Source: Sinonovacula constricta
Taxonomy: Eukaryota; Mollusca; Bivalvia; Cardiida; Solecurtidae
Assembly: GCA_007844125.1 (NCBI GenBank)
Contig: CM017563.1
Span: 34,203,885-34,267,884, forward strand
DNA: 64,000 bases
Reading direction: 5' to 3'
In this document: piece by piece, positions 33,354 through 43,830 of the stretch
How positions within the stretch are numbered: the stretch's first letter is position 1
How the letters are laid out: every line of letters starts with the position of its first letter
Notes under the pieces: model-generated
The model's database searches: none
What the model was told of the DNA's origin: nothing
Seen by the model: the letters and a program-made list of their open reading frames with translations, nothing else
Position numbers and translations under genes: made by a program

Positions 33354-33815
33354 TGACCGTCGTCAGCGTGTTTAGGCGAGAATGCGATTATCATCATAGG
33401 TTGATCCCAGTTACCTTTCTATTGTTCGCTCACCTGTTATATCCGATGACATTTTGTAATTTAAACCCAGAAACCCAGATGATATTTTGTAATTTAAACC
33501 GCGATTACATTTCATACTAATGCTAAGTCGCCACTCTCCATTCCTATTGGCACTAGTCAAACAGTGTAGACCGAGTTGAGACCTACAGGAGAACTTTAAG
33601 AGGCATAGTCTGATCACGGACTAAACAGTTTGCAGGAATATCAGAAGCAAATGGAATGAATTATAAGAAATGGTGAAATCAAATTCGTCATTGCATCATT
33701 TATTGAAGGTATACCGTCTCAGTTAAGCCTAACAAGGACAAAGTCAACACAAAGTCGATCTAGAGCTACCTCAAGGGCACCTACATCGAAGACAAAGTCA
33801 ACCACAACCATAAGT
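33354..33815 (-). repeat. Right terminal inverted repeat of Polinton remnant
   Basis: It is the reverse complement of the solo repeat at 3,170-3,606 over its whole length and of the left repeat over about 230 bp. It includes a small internal repetition of TTTTGTAATTTAAACC (about 33,450-33,500). The duplicate is at about 59,890-60,352. Confidence 0.65.
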
Positions 33816-34440
33816 AGTGTGTTTAACCTACTGATGTGTCGCATATACATGTGGAAATGTGCATATGTGCCTTTTCAAATAATGCTTCTAATTTAGAAAC
33901 TGTCCTCATTTTAATGGGTTTTTATTTTCATATTAAGACATTATGCCAAGTCAGGTGTATTTTAAATGGTTATCGCTTAGAAATGTATTTAACACAATTA
34001 ACCATGTTCTTTATTGTAAATGCCAGAAAAAATCTTAAGTATACTAAAGTCCAATTGTCACTCTAGCATTATAAAGTATAGATAATTGATATTTATTCGT
34101 TATGAAACTCGGTCTGAACTATAACAAAGTTAGGTCAAAAAAGAAGTTCAACCAAGTAAAACTTTCATTTTACCTTCAAATACAGCTAAATTTGAGATAA
34201 TGTAACGATTTATAACATTTTTATATTAAAAGCGAAAGGGGGTTTATATTTATATAAATGACGAAATATCTCAACAGTTGTGCATAAACTGCATTTTTAA
34301 TAAGTCACTTTATTACCAGGAGTATATTATTAGTTTTTTTCCTTCTGCAGATTACGACGCAGAATAAAAAAAAATATTAATGTATGTTTGTAAAAATCAT
34401 AGGTGCGCGTAAATTAGCACAGCCTTCGCCGTTCGACTTT
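33816..34440. other. Unassigned AT-rich stretch
   Basis: No coding frame, RNA or element was recognised. The frame at 33,836-34,066 shows no family pattern. The duplicate is at 60,353-60,977. Confidence 0.35.
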
Positions 34441-34469
34441 GCCACTAGCTTAAAAGTCCGCTTGTCGTG

Positions 34470-35181
34470 CTAGAACCACATTCGGCACGTCTTTTAGCTT
34501 GGCTGTCAAAGTGACTCAGTATATTTTGTCGTGCTGACACAACACAAAGCACGACATTCAGCTAACAATCACATTTACTAAGTAAAAATGTCTCGGTGGC
34601 ACAACGTTTGGCTCGATAATAAGCTTGACATTTAAATTCACGACGTGTTAATTTCTTACTGGCTAAACATTAGGAAGGACATTTAAGGTGACTAAGTCTG
34701 AATGTCAACCTGGTACAAAAATTGGCTCGACCTTTGGCACGACATTCAAAGTAACTTATTCTGACTGTCGGGCTGGTACATTCGCCGGAAGTCTGAATGT
34801 TGTTTTTACACAAGATTAGGCACGGAATTAAACTCAACATTCATATTAAGCAAGCTTGAATGTTTTGTTGTCTTAACAGTTAGCACATCTTTCAACTTAA
34901 TATAACTGAGTTTAAAGACGTGTTGGCAAACATCGCGCACAAAACATCCAGCTTGACATTCAAAACCAGTTAGTAACGATGTCGCACTGGCAGATTTAAA
35001 GTGAATATGTTGAATGTCGTGCTGTCACGAGATTCGGCAGGACATTCAGCCCAGCAGTAAATTCAATAAGTGTGAATGTCGTGGAAGCACAACTTTCAGC
35101 ACGCACGACATTCAGCTTGACATTAAGGTACTTAGTTTGAACGTTGTGCTGGCGCAACATTTGGCACAAAATTCATCAGAA
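34470..35181. repeat. Hairpin-forming minisatellite, second array
   Basis: Same family as 1-830 and better preserved. A perfect example is GAATGTCGTG (35,074-35,083) paired with CACGACATTC (35,104-35,113), a 10-bp stem with a 20-nt loop. The array stops abruptly at about 35,181 inside a unit (GGCACAAAATTCATCA), where unrelated AT-rich sequence begins. Confidence 0.8.
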
Positions 35182-35895
35182 GAGAACAGACTTTTATTAA
35201 GACTTGTACAAGGTACATCATCTTGGTTACAATGCAATTTCAAATATATATTGTCAACAAATTTTGCGGGTATAACAAAATAAAATAAACAAAAGGAAAA
35301 ATAAGCAAAGGAAAAACAGGAAAGAAAATAAAATTAACGAAAAATGAATTACAGAAAAATTAAATTTGTATAATAAGGTGTTCTACCAGTTATGTATTAA
35401 ATAAGAGAATGAACTTTCAGAAAATATAAAAGCACGTCAAAAAACTGATTACCTGTATATATTCATGTTTCTAGCGGTGTTATATTTTAGAGGAGTGTCC
35501 ACCTACATGCCGTCCATACAATTAGCTTGGTGTGTTTTCAGATAAGGGAGACAACTCCAGTTTAAGAAAAATGAACGAGCAACAATAAATTTTAAAGGAA
35601 TAATTATTTACAAATATATAACACAATTGGATGTTTGTCAGGCTATTATTAAAAGATTTGTTATACCAACAGGAAGATGAATTACATTTAATGAAATTCA
35701 GTAGTGGGTGTATGTGCCATTTTTGAAATACTTCGTGCTCTGACTAGATACTTGAGTCGAAGCTCCAGCTTACCTAACTAGCATGGATAGGTTCGTTAAT
35801 GGGATTGGGTTTGAGTATCATGTACTATAATAACAATGGTACCATTTCCAATCTTGTGATATGTCAATTAATATAAACGTTGTGATTAAATTTCG
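35182..35895. other. AT-rich insert absent from the first A block
   Basis: This sequence interrupts a minisatellite unit and separates it from the A2 homology. It begins GAAGAGAACAGACTTTTATT and continues A-rich, which would fit the 3' end of a minus-strand retroelement, but no coding domain confirms this. The third copy at 61,717-62,430 is nearly identical. Confidence 0.4.
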
Positions 35896-37609
35896 TGCAG
35901 ACAATGTGACCATATCATTAGGGGCAGGAGATTTAACCACTGGGTCCATCTGTCCTATTGTTCACCTGTCAAAGTGTTAAGAAGAGGTGACAACTTCCTT
36001 TGTCCTGATGTCAAAACGAAGAGTATAAGAACTATATTAGAACAATAATGACTCTTTAAATATATGTTAAAAGTGCTGAAAAGTTACTCTTAAAAATAGA
36101 CATTCTTTGACAGTGTGCAGAAAACCCATTTATTTACTTAATATTTGGCCTAATTTTGACAGTTTCCAGCGTGCGTGCAGTGACGGCACCGGAATCACGT
36201 CCTCTCAAAATGGCCGATTGTTGTTGACATTGCAGTTAACTTTCGATTTAATTAGAGATTATTTTGTGTGTGTGTGTGTGTGCTAAAAAAATAAAACGAA
36301 TTAACTAAATTGAAAAGGAAGTTATTTATACAGGTAAGTACATTTTATTAGAATTTCCGATAGATTATTTGTAAATTATCCGTGTCCCAATCGGATTGAG
36401 GTCACACTAGGATAACTTCTGTCACGCATTTAATTCTCAGGATTGAAAACAATCCGCCTCTGATTGTCAATCTTCAGGTGCAAATGTACGTATATTCTGT
36501 GATAAGCTACCGTCTCACTATCTGTCATTTAAAGCTACATACTAGGTAATATAGACACATATAATTTTAAAATTTTAATACTAAAGTCTTTTAAATAGTA
36601 AAGGAACTTCATAAATAAAATATATCCAAAAAATGTTAATTAAATTTGCAAAATATATTACAGATTCTAATTTATGCATAAGTAGTGATTGTGAATGTTT
36701 AAAGATTTGGCTTGCATAAGAATTGCTGCTTATCAGTCGATTATGCCCCCTGCCCCATCTAAAACACAAATAAAGACATCGTTTTCGCTTGTAGGGTAAT
36801 GGACCCGATAATTCAATTAACACATCAATTTAACGTTTAACGTTCGATATCTGCAATCAATTTATCTAAGAGCATTGCACAAAAGTAGTAATTTAGCGGT
36901 ATTGAAAACAATATATGCAGATGCCAAAGTATGAGCTTAGAAGGAGTAAAAGCTGCCCGATAGGTGTACCTTTTACTGATTGCTTATTTACATAAAGACA
37001 TAAAGACCTTTGAGTTCAAATGTAAATCTACTACAACATCGATTTTAAGATGTACTTACAGTTGTTGCAAGCGTTATAGCACACAGTCCTTTTCAGTTTT
37101 ACACAATATTTCTCGTTCAGTTGGATTATTCGAGGCGTTTACCTATGATGTAACAATACCAGTTAGCATACATACAGTGTTCTCAGTTGTCGCTGTTTTG
37201 TTAACTGCTACCCGACTGGTCTCGGTGTACCTGTATCAGACGGATCGATAAATAGTTACCGGGGACCACCTATACAAATGCTATATAACGTATGAATCAC
37301 GCCCTGAACATATACACAGATCAATGCAGAAATTATGTATTTTACCTACTGAACTATAGCTGCTTTTAAACGCTCATGACTTGTGTGGTTACGTTACAAG
37401 TACAAAGAAACCCTGTAAGAGCAATTAATAGATCTTACGAATACAAAAACACGGGCGCACACGCACCCCACTCCCCGAGAGCACACACCCACTTATATTT
37501 TGCTTCCACGCCTGTAAAATTTTTACTTGTTTTACTTGTTCTATTGTTCTATATACGTAAGTAAACGATATATGATCTACAGTTATTTTCAAATTTATGG
37601 CGTCATACT

Positions 37610-37755
37610 ACAGCTGCAACGACAACTACTACTACTACTGATACAACAATAACAACAACAACAACACACCTACTACTACCACCAGTACTACTTCTGCTAC
37701 TTCTACTTCAAGATAATTTATATAAATACTACCACTACTGCTGCTTCTGCTACTT

Positions 37756-37813
<58 letters not shown>

Positions 37814-38345
37814 CACTACTACCACTACTACTACAACAACTACAGCTACTACTACTACCACTACTACTACTTCTACACCACTACAACTTATATAATTACT
37901 ACCACTACTGCTGCTACTTCTACTACTACCATCTACTACTACTATTCTTACTACTTTTACTACTACAAGAATAACTACTACTACAATTACTACTACTACA
38001 GCAACAACAACTACAAAAACAATTACTATAAGAACAACTACTGGAACAACGAAAACTACAACAATTACTATTAACACTACAACAACAACTACCTTTAACA
38101 AAAAACTGCTACAGCATCAAATACTACAAAAACAACTATTACTACGACTACAACCATAACAACTACCACAACAACAACTACTACTACTATTACTACTACA
38201 GCAACAACAACTACTACAGCAACAAATTGTACCACTACAACAACAACTTCTACTACAACTACTACAAAACAGCGGCTATTTTACTACTACTACAACTACA
38301 ACAACTACTACTACTATAACAACAACTACAACTACTATTATTTTT
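37610..38345. repeat. Degenerate (ACT/ACA)n trinucleotide array (A2)
   Basis: This is the counterpart of 10,618-11,165. It contains a purer run of about 20 ACT triplets near 37,755-37,812. It yields false poly-Val or poly-Thr frames. Confidence 0.95.
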
Positions 38346-38745
38346 ACTTTAACGTTCATTGCAAAAATAACAATTTAAAATCCTGCTTGGACTCCTTAAA
38401 ATATATAGCAGACTTAATTATTTTAACAATAATATCACAATAACTACTACTGCAACAACTACAACTACTATAACAACAACTACAACTACTATTATTTTTA
38501 CTTTAACGTTCATTGCAAAATAAACAATTTAAAATCCTGCTTGGACTCCTTAAAATATATAGCAGACTTAATTATCTTAACAATAATATCACAATAACTA
38601 CTACTGCAACAACTACAACTACTATAACAACAACTACAACTACTATTATTTTTACTTTAACGTTCATTGCAAAATAACAATTTAAAATCCTGCTTGGACT
38701 CCTTAAAATATATAGCAGACTTAATTATTTTAAAAATAATATCAC
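38300..38745 (+). repeat. Three-copy ~153-bp tandem repeat
   Basis: Three near-identical units each contain CTATTATTTTTACTTTAACG, an ATTGCAAAA word, ATCCTGCTTGGACTCC and TATAGCAGACTTAATTAT. The TTACTTTAACGTTCATTGC word lies at about 38,345, 38,498 and 38,652. A1 has a single diverged copy (near 11,160-11,240). Confidence 0.85.
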
Positions 38746-39231
38746 TTAAATGATCACTTATTTCATATTCGCAAAGTCGCTTAAACATGTCTGAAACAAC
38801 AACGGAAGTGACATTATCTAAGATGCGCATTTAACGTTTAAATGTAAGGAAGCGAGTGGGTATCTTTGTTTTAATTCATTGAAGCTCTTCGATTTGAATA
38901 GTTGTCTTTTTGTTATGTTTCAAAAAGTTAATAGTATCTGCCATACAGTGAAGCTCAAAATAACTTAGTATCTAATACACTTAAACATATAGTTTTAAAC
39001 TACCGAAGTAATTCTTACGTTTGTTCATGTATAAATCCTGCAAACCTGAAAAATGAACATTAAGACATAAACATTATTGCTAATATGCTCTAAAATTAGA
39101 CAATATTTTTCCGCATAGGGTATTGAACACAAATGGCAGTATAAAGTCTCCTTATTTGCCATAATTTAAGCCTATTACACGAGGGTCTAGCTTGTTGTCC
39201 TTGCTGTCTACAAGTTAAAGGACCCGAGTCA
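38746..39231. other. Unassigned stretch
   Basis: AT-rich sequence with no clear counterpart in A1, which passes directly from the 153-bp-type unit to the conserved frame. No coding or RNA feature is supported. Confidence 0.35.
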
Positions 39232-39579
39232 TCACACCCGAAATAATGGTATATCATCTCGCGGACAAAGATCTGCACCTCCAGGGCCATTGTCTACTGT
39301 TATGCGAAGTGAGCCGAGATCATCCGCGTCTGGATCACGCGAAAAGAAACCTTCATCAACCCAGGACATAAATGACGGAGGCATATTTAAGACATTGGGC
39401 ACTCTTGAAAAGTGGCAAGTGAAAATACCAAGAAATAAACGACACATGAAGAAATGACGGTCTGCATCTTTGAGTGCTTCTCGTCCTAAATGCAACCCCA
39501 GCTCGCGACCACAGTCTGCCATGTCCAAAAATAGTGGCGGCAGACTGACGAAATTTGGATCAGGACAGTTATCGCGGAA
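39232..39579 (-). CDS. Unrecognised conserved open segment (A2)
   Basis: A minus-strand segment of 115 codons is open from 39,579 (just after an in-frame TAG at 39,582-39,580) to a TGA at 39,234-39,232; an internal Met lies at 39,522. Readable pieces are DCGRELGLHLGREALKDA, FMCRLFLGIFTC, MPPSFMSWVDEGFFSRD, SLRITVDNGPGG and DDIPLFRV. It is soluble-looking, with no signal peptide or membrane segment. The A1 counterpart matches throughout but has two stops. A1 also reads through where A2 has the upstream TAG, so both copies have lost something. The family is not recognised. It may be an exon of a host gene or a remnant. Confidence 0.45.
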   Translation of the reverse strand, partial: FRDNCPDPNFVSLPPLFLDMADCGRELGLHLGREALKDADRHFFMCRLFLGIFTCHFSRVPNVLNMPPSFMSWVDEGFFSRDPDADDLGSLRITVDNGPGGADLCPRDDIPLFRV

Positions 39580-40639
39580 CTATACGTCCACTTTGCATCA
39601 GGTGTGAAACGACCTGAATTGGCAAGGAATCCCAGAAGAAATAACTTAATCGCTTCTCTTGCTAAGATAGCACAACTGGAAACTCGAAGTGCGTCTATAC
39701 CGTCCTATCGCAAAAATGCAAAAACATTCAACGCCAGACAAGGGGTCAAAGGAACCACAACGTTTCTGCTATCAATACTGACACGAATCAAGTTGATACA
39801 AATAGAATAACAACTGCTATTTCTGTATATGGAAATGATTATGATAAAATCTAAACGAATGCATCACAAAAACCACAAACAGAAAGGGAACATAAAATAC
39901 GTCGCGCAGTCCAATGAATAGTTCAGTAGTGAAAGAATATAAGTTACACACGTCAGTTACTTCAGACATCAAAGAGCGCCGTAAAGCTTGAGTAAGCTAC
40001 AAATTGAAGCGAGCTTTTCCCGCTGTTCGTATGTAACAGGACTTTCCTCTATTGAATAATAATTCTTACTTCCCTTGTCGGTAGGTATTTAGTATGTAGT
40101 TCCTGCAGAAAACTTTTTAAACGTTTGAAAAATACAACTAAGCAAATTAAAAATAAGATTTATTATATTTCTTACATAAAGTATATGAAAATACCTTTCC
40201 GCTAAGGGAGATAACTTAAACGTTTCTTTCATTTCAAAAATTGTACTGAGACTGAGATATGTCTATCGTGTGGCACTATTTTACCAAATTTTCAAATCAT
40301 TAGGTACTAAGCTCTGTGCAATATAATACACAAATATAAATGTAATAATGATATTCAAATACTGGTAGCCAGTACAAAAAAACAACAATAAATAACAAGT
40401 CTTCCGAGACCCGACAGCAAGGCATTCAACATGTCACTGAAGCACGAACGAGACGGACTGCTGGAAATGTCGGTTAAAGGATCTGAAGATGACCATCTTC
40501 GTCAACTGGAAAAATCGTCATATTTGTCGTCTGCTCAAACAGGATGGGGTACCGTACATGGAACAACACTTGTCCTCGGCGGTTTAAGCAAACGACCTTG
40601 ACATTTTTCAGGAAATAGTACCTTCTGCAAGTTAATGAT
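39580..40639. other. Non-coding, aligned with A1
   Basis: It aligns with 11,580-12,430 except for an additional segment at about 40,360-40,590 (containing CACTGAAGCACGAACGAGAC and GGATCTGAAGATGACC) unique to A2. The extra segment has higher GC and may be exon-like or another element. No function is assigned. Confidence 0.35.
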
Positions 40640-41365
40640 AGCCGGTTTCCTGGGGTAGAGCAGATGAAGTTTGCGTTGTATTTAGAGAATGGAATGGTAT
40701 TTCTGCAAAAAATGCATTATGCTTTGTGATAATGGTATTATGCTTTTTGACAATGACATCATGCTTTGTGACAATGCCATTATGCTATGTGGCAGTTGCT
40801 TCATGCCTGATTGCAATACCATTATGCCTTGAGGCAATGCCATTGTCCTTTGTGGCAAGTGGCAATGACATAGGCTGTTGTTCTTTCTGCATGGTCGGTT
40901 GATCTATTTATTTTATATGTTTGATATTAGTTGAAGTTCTCTGTCCAGTTCATCGAACTTATAACTAACGCCACTCGCGCCCATAATGCGATGACGAAGG
41001 CCAGTCACTAAGCACAATGCAATAAAGAAAGTTACAAGTCAGATTATGTTACGCCGCATTATGACAATAGGTGTCGCTTCCATAGCTTTCAGAAGAAATA
41101 CATGTTTCCAATTGCACGGTTACCTCCACTTGTGAATGTGTTCGGCGAAAAAAACATCAGAAATGTTAAGTTGATTTTTTTTTATTTATTTCAGTATAAA
41201 AATGCACAACAATAGCAGTTTGTTTTATTTATTCTTAAACATGTATTTAGTTAGTTTTTCTTACATTTCTGATCTTTTGCAGACGAACAAAGGGAAATCT
41301 GTTCCGCTAGCTGTCGCAGCGACACCTGTTGTCATAATGAAGCGTAATATTTGATTTACAACATT
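40640..41365. mobile_element. Foldback element, left arm and core only (A2)
   Basis: It matches 12,440-13,190: the GGAATGGTATTTCTGC start, the about 20-bp ATTATGCTTTGTGACAATG units and the inner GTTACGCCGCATTATGACAA pair. The outer right arm is missing, and the sequence joins directly to what is 14,620 in A1. Confidence 0.65.
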
Positions 41366-42289
41366 CTAGGGATTTTCAGATGAATTGTATAGAAGCATAA
41401 ATTTCATTTTCTTTTAATTTCTTCATTCGTGGTCCTAAAATTAAAAGCTATATACCATTGGAAAGCTCCTGAAATTCATATTTTTAGAATGCAATATTTC
41501 CAAAATTGAAAAATACACAAAGAATTAATACACAGAAATAAATAAAAGTATTGACTTTCAGTTTCTTGGTTGTATTTGTTTACCTTTAAACTATCATATA
41601 AATACAGTTTTTATATTAAAAATACTTCATAAAAGATGTTAAATTTGATATAAAATTCAATAGTCTGATAAATAACAACACAGTGGTGAATACAGCACAT
41701 ATTTCCCGATTTCGGCCTGCATTAGCTTCTGCCTTCCAAGATGTCTGCCTTTAACTGTCTTATCAGTGCCTATGACATCACATGGAAACTAGTAGAGATA
41801 ATTATTGTGTGATTTTAGTAAGAGTGGCTTACCCAGGTTTGGTTATTTAAGCATTGCATGCAAATGTGGTTTTGTATGTAATGCAGTAGTTTTGTAGTTG
41901 GTTATTTCAAGTCTGTTCTTGTACAAACTAGTATACAATTTTTAAGTTTTTATAAGCATTAGTTCGGGATGTCATGATGTATTTATTTCATTGGTTATAT
42001 AATTAAAGTACATTATAAATTTTAATCATGTAGATTAGAAATCTGGAGAGCAAAAGAAGAGAAATCTATAGAGATGATTATATTCTGTGAAGTTATATGT
42101 AACAGTAACACTAGAAAACTAACACAAGTGACTACTTTGGTTACAAAGATTTCTAAGTGACTTAAAGGACCATTTTAATTTTGAACATGACTGGTTGGTG
42201 TATCCTACCAAATAATAAGAAATAACACCTTGGTAACAGTATTCTTTTCAATAACATTTATTATTTTTATTGTTTTTGTTTATTTTCAG
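41366..42289. other. Non-coding, aligned with A1
   Basis: It aligns with 14,615-15,958 minus the SINE-like insert. Just before 42,290 a pyrimidine-rich acceptor region is conserved. No separate gene is seen. Confidence 0.4.
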
Positions 42290-42393
42290 ACGTACCTGTT
42301 TGGTCCAAACTAGAAACTGCTCGAATTCTATCACCGTCGGAAATGCTTCAAATTGTCGAAAACCATATGCGATTTGGAGGCACATCAGGATAA
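42290..42393 (+). CDS. Terminal coding exon of an unrecognised gene (A2)
   Basis: Counterpart of 15,959-16,062. The acceptor is TTGTTTATTTTCAG, the phase and the 33 full codons are the same, and TAA lies at 42,391-42,393. It reads VPVWSKLETARILSP at the start and HMRFGGTSG at the end. Two of five coding substitutions relative to A1 change an amino acid, while length and frame are kept. The upstream exons and the function are unknown. Confidence 0.5.
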
Positions 42394-43539
42394 ATAGCCC
42401 AGTCATTCATAAATCATTCTGTACCAGTGCTTTCTGCATCTTCATTCCCATGTCATCATAACTTGTGCCACTAATATCAGATGGCATATTTGCAAATTGG
42501 TAGGTTTTTTTTGTGTAGTTTGCATTCTTTTATCTTAAACATTCCAAAGTAATATACATGTACAGAAATGTTGACACACATAATTGTATTGTATATATTA
42601 AATGATAATGACACTGTATGAAAAGATTAAAATACAGAAGAAAAACAGCAAAATTAATTGTAAGGGTGCTTTGAACATGTTCTTTCTTCCATTATGCCTG
42701 TGTAGAATGACATGTCTACCTCGTTAAACAAAGGTTAAACTTCAGGTCAACTTTCAAAAATGACATCTAACTTTGGACATATTGAAAATATCGGTGACAT
42801 GAAGTATTTCCTTAACCCCGGAATTCATAGTAAATATGGTGATTTAACATAAGAGGTTTCCTTTGCAGTATTTTAAATGTTTATGTTAAATTTCCAAAAT
42901 ATTTCTTTTTTTTCTTTTTCAATGAAGAAATAAGTAGTAGAACCACACAAAAATGTGGGACTCAAAAAAGAAGAAAATATACCTGTTGGACAAACATTTA
43001 TATTGTAAATTGCAAAAAAGCCACTTGCAAATAATGGCATCTGATAATATTAACACATATTTCATCAGAACTGTTGACTAAGCTTATTCAATGACCGTTG
43101 TATTGGTTCCCAGCATTCTACTTGGCAGACATTGGCTGTATGATGGTACCAGCAGAAAGCAGTTCTTACTGCTAGCTGGGACCGGATTGATTGGTCAGAA
43201 TCCTGCCAATTAGTTTGTTTAAAACAATGCACCGACCAAGTAACAACTCTAGCCACAGTTCTTACTTCATTTATTTGTACTGTGAATATTATATGTATTG
43301 TGTCATTCTATTTGTAAAATAATATATGTATTTGTGTCATTCTACTTGTAAAATTTGCTTGCAAGTTAGGTTGTATTTGTTTAAAATGGTTGGCTGATTA
43401 AATTGATTCTTCTTGTAGCGATCTATTCTTGCAATGATACAATATTAAAACATATATGGACACATAGTTGAATTTGGCTGGTTAGACATGGGGAAAAATT
43501 TCCTGGGCAAATTATGTATAGTGTGTGTGTACCTCTTGT
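42394..43539. other. 3' flank of terminal exon (A2)
   Basis: It aligns with 16,063-17,200 with scattered substitutions and many one-base indels. No gene is supported. Confidence 0.4.
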
Positions 43540-43748
43540 GTGTGTGGGTGGGGGGGTGGAGAGGACCGTGGGGGGGGGTGTATATAGAGAGAGATATATA
43601 TAGATAGAGATAGAGAGAGAGAGATGAGAGAGAGAGAGAGCGAGAGAGGGAAAGAGTAGAGAGAGAGAGATATATATAGAGAGATATAGATAGAGATATA
43701 GATATATATATATATATAGAATATATATATATATAGATATATATATAT

Positions 43749-43787
<39 letters not shown>

Positions 43788-43798
43788 TAAATACAAAT
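43540..43798. repeat. Compound (GT)n-(GA)n-(TA)n microsatellite
   Basis: A GT/GGGG stretch is followed by about 100 bp of GA-rich and about 120 bp of TA/GATA-rich simple repeat. The A1 equivalent is only about 40 bp (17,196-17,235). It lies just left of the point where divergence between copies drops sharply. Confidence 0.95.
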
Positions 43799-43830
43799 AT
43801 ATTATAAGTGACAATTTTGTAAAAAAAAAA

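Larger units (their letters stand above)
27420..33815. mobile_element. Polinton/Maverick remnant, copy 1 (6.4 kb)
   Basis: The segment is bounded by diverged inverted repeats: 27,420-27,650 and, inverted, about 33,520-33,815. They share TATAATTCATTTCATTTGCT, CAACTCGGTC and GAGACGGTATAC-type words. Inside are remnants typical of Polinton/adintovirus-like elements. On the minus strand these are integrase C-terminus, minor capsid and adenain-like protease. On the plus strand they are a PC4-like frame and a Cys/His-motif frame. DNA polymerase B, packaging ATPase and major capsid were not recognised, and full elements are usually 15-20 kb, so this is an internally deleted, inactive copy. The integrase lying next to the right repeat is as expected. 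A tRNA-SINE has inserted at 32,710-33,057. Confidence 0.7.
35900..43830 (+). repeat. Block A2
   Basis: Collinear with A1 (9,115-17,300) but substantially diverged. Nearly identical to the third block beginning at 62,437. Content in order: (GT)n at 36,275-36,292, trinucleotide array, three 153-bp repeats, conserved minus-strand frame, half foldback element, terminal exon and (GA)n/(TA)n tract. Confidence 0.85.

Noticed and set aside
37718..38101. Val-rich open frame in A2
   Set aside because: Translation of the trinucleotide array, with no conservation of frame with A1.
43512..43814. Ile/Tyr/Ser-rich open frame
   Set aside because: Translation of the (GA)n/(TA)n simple repeat.
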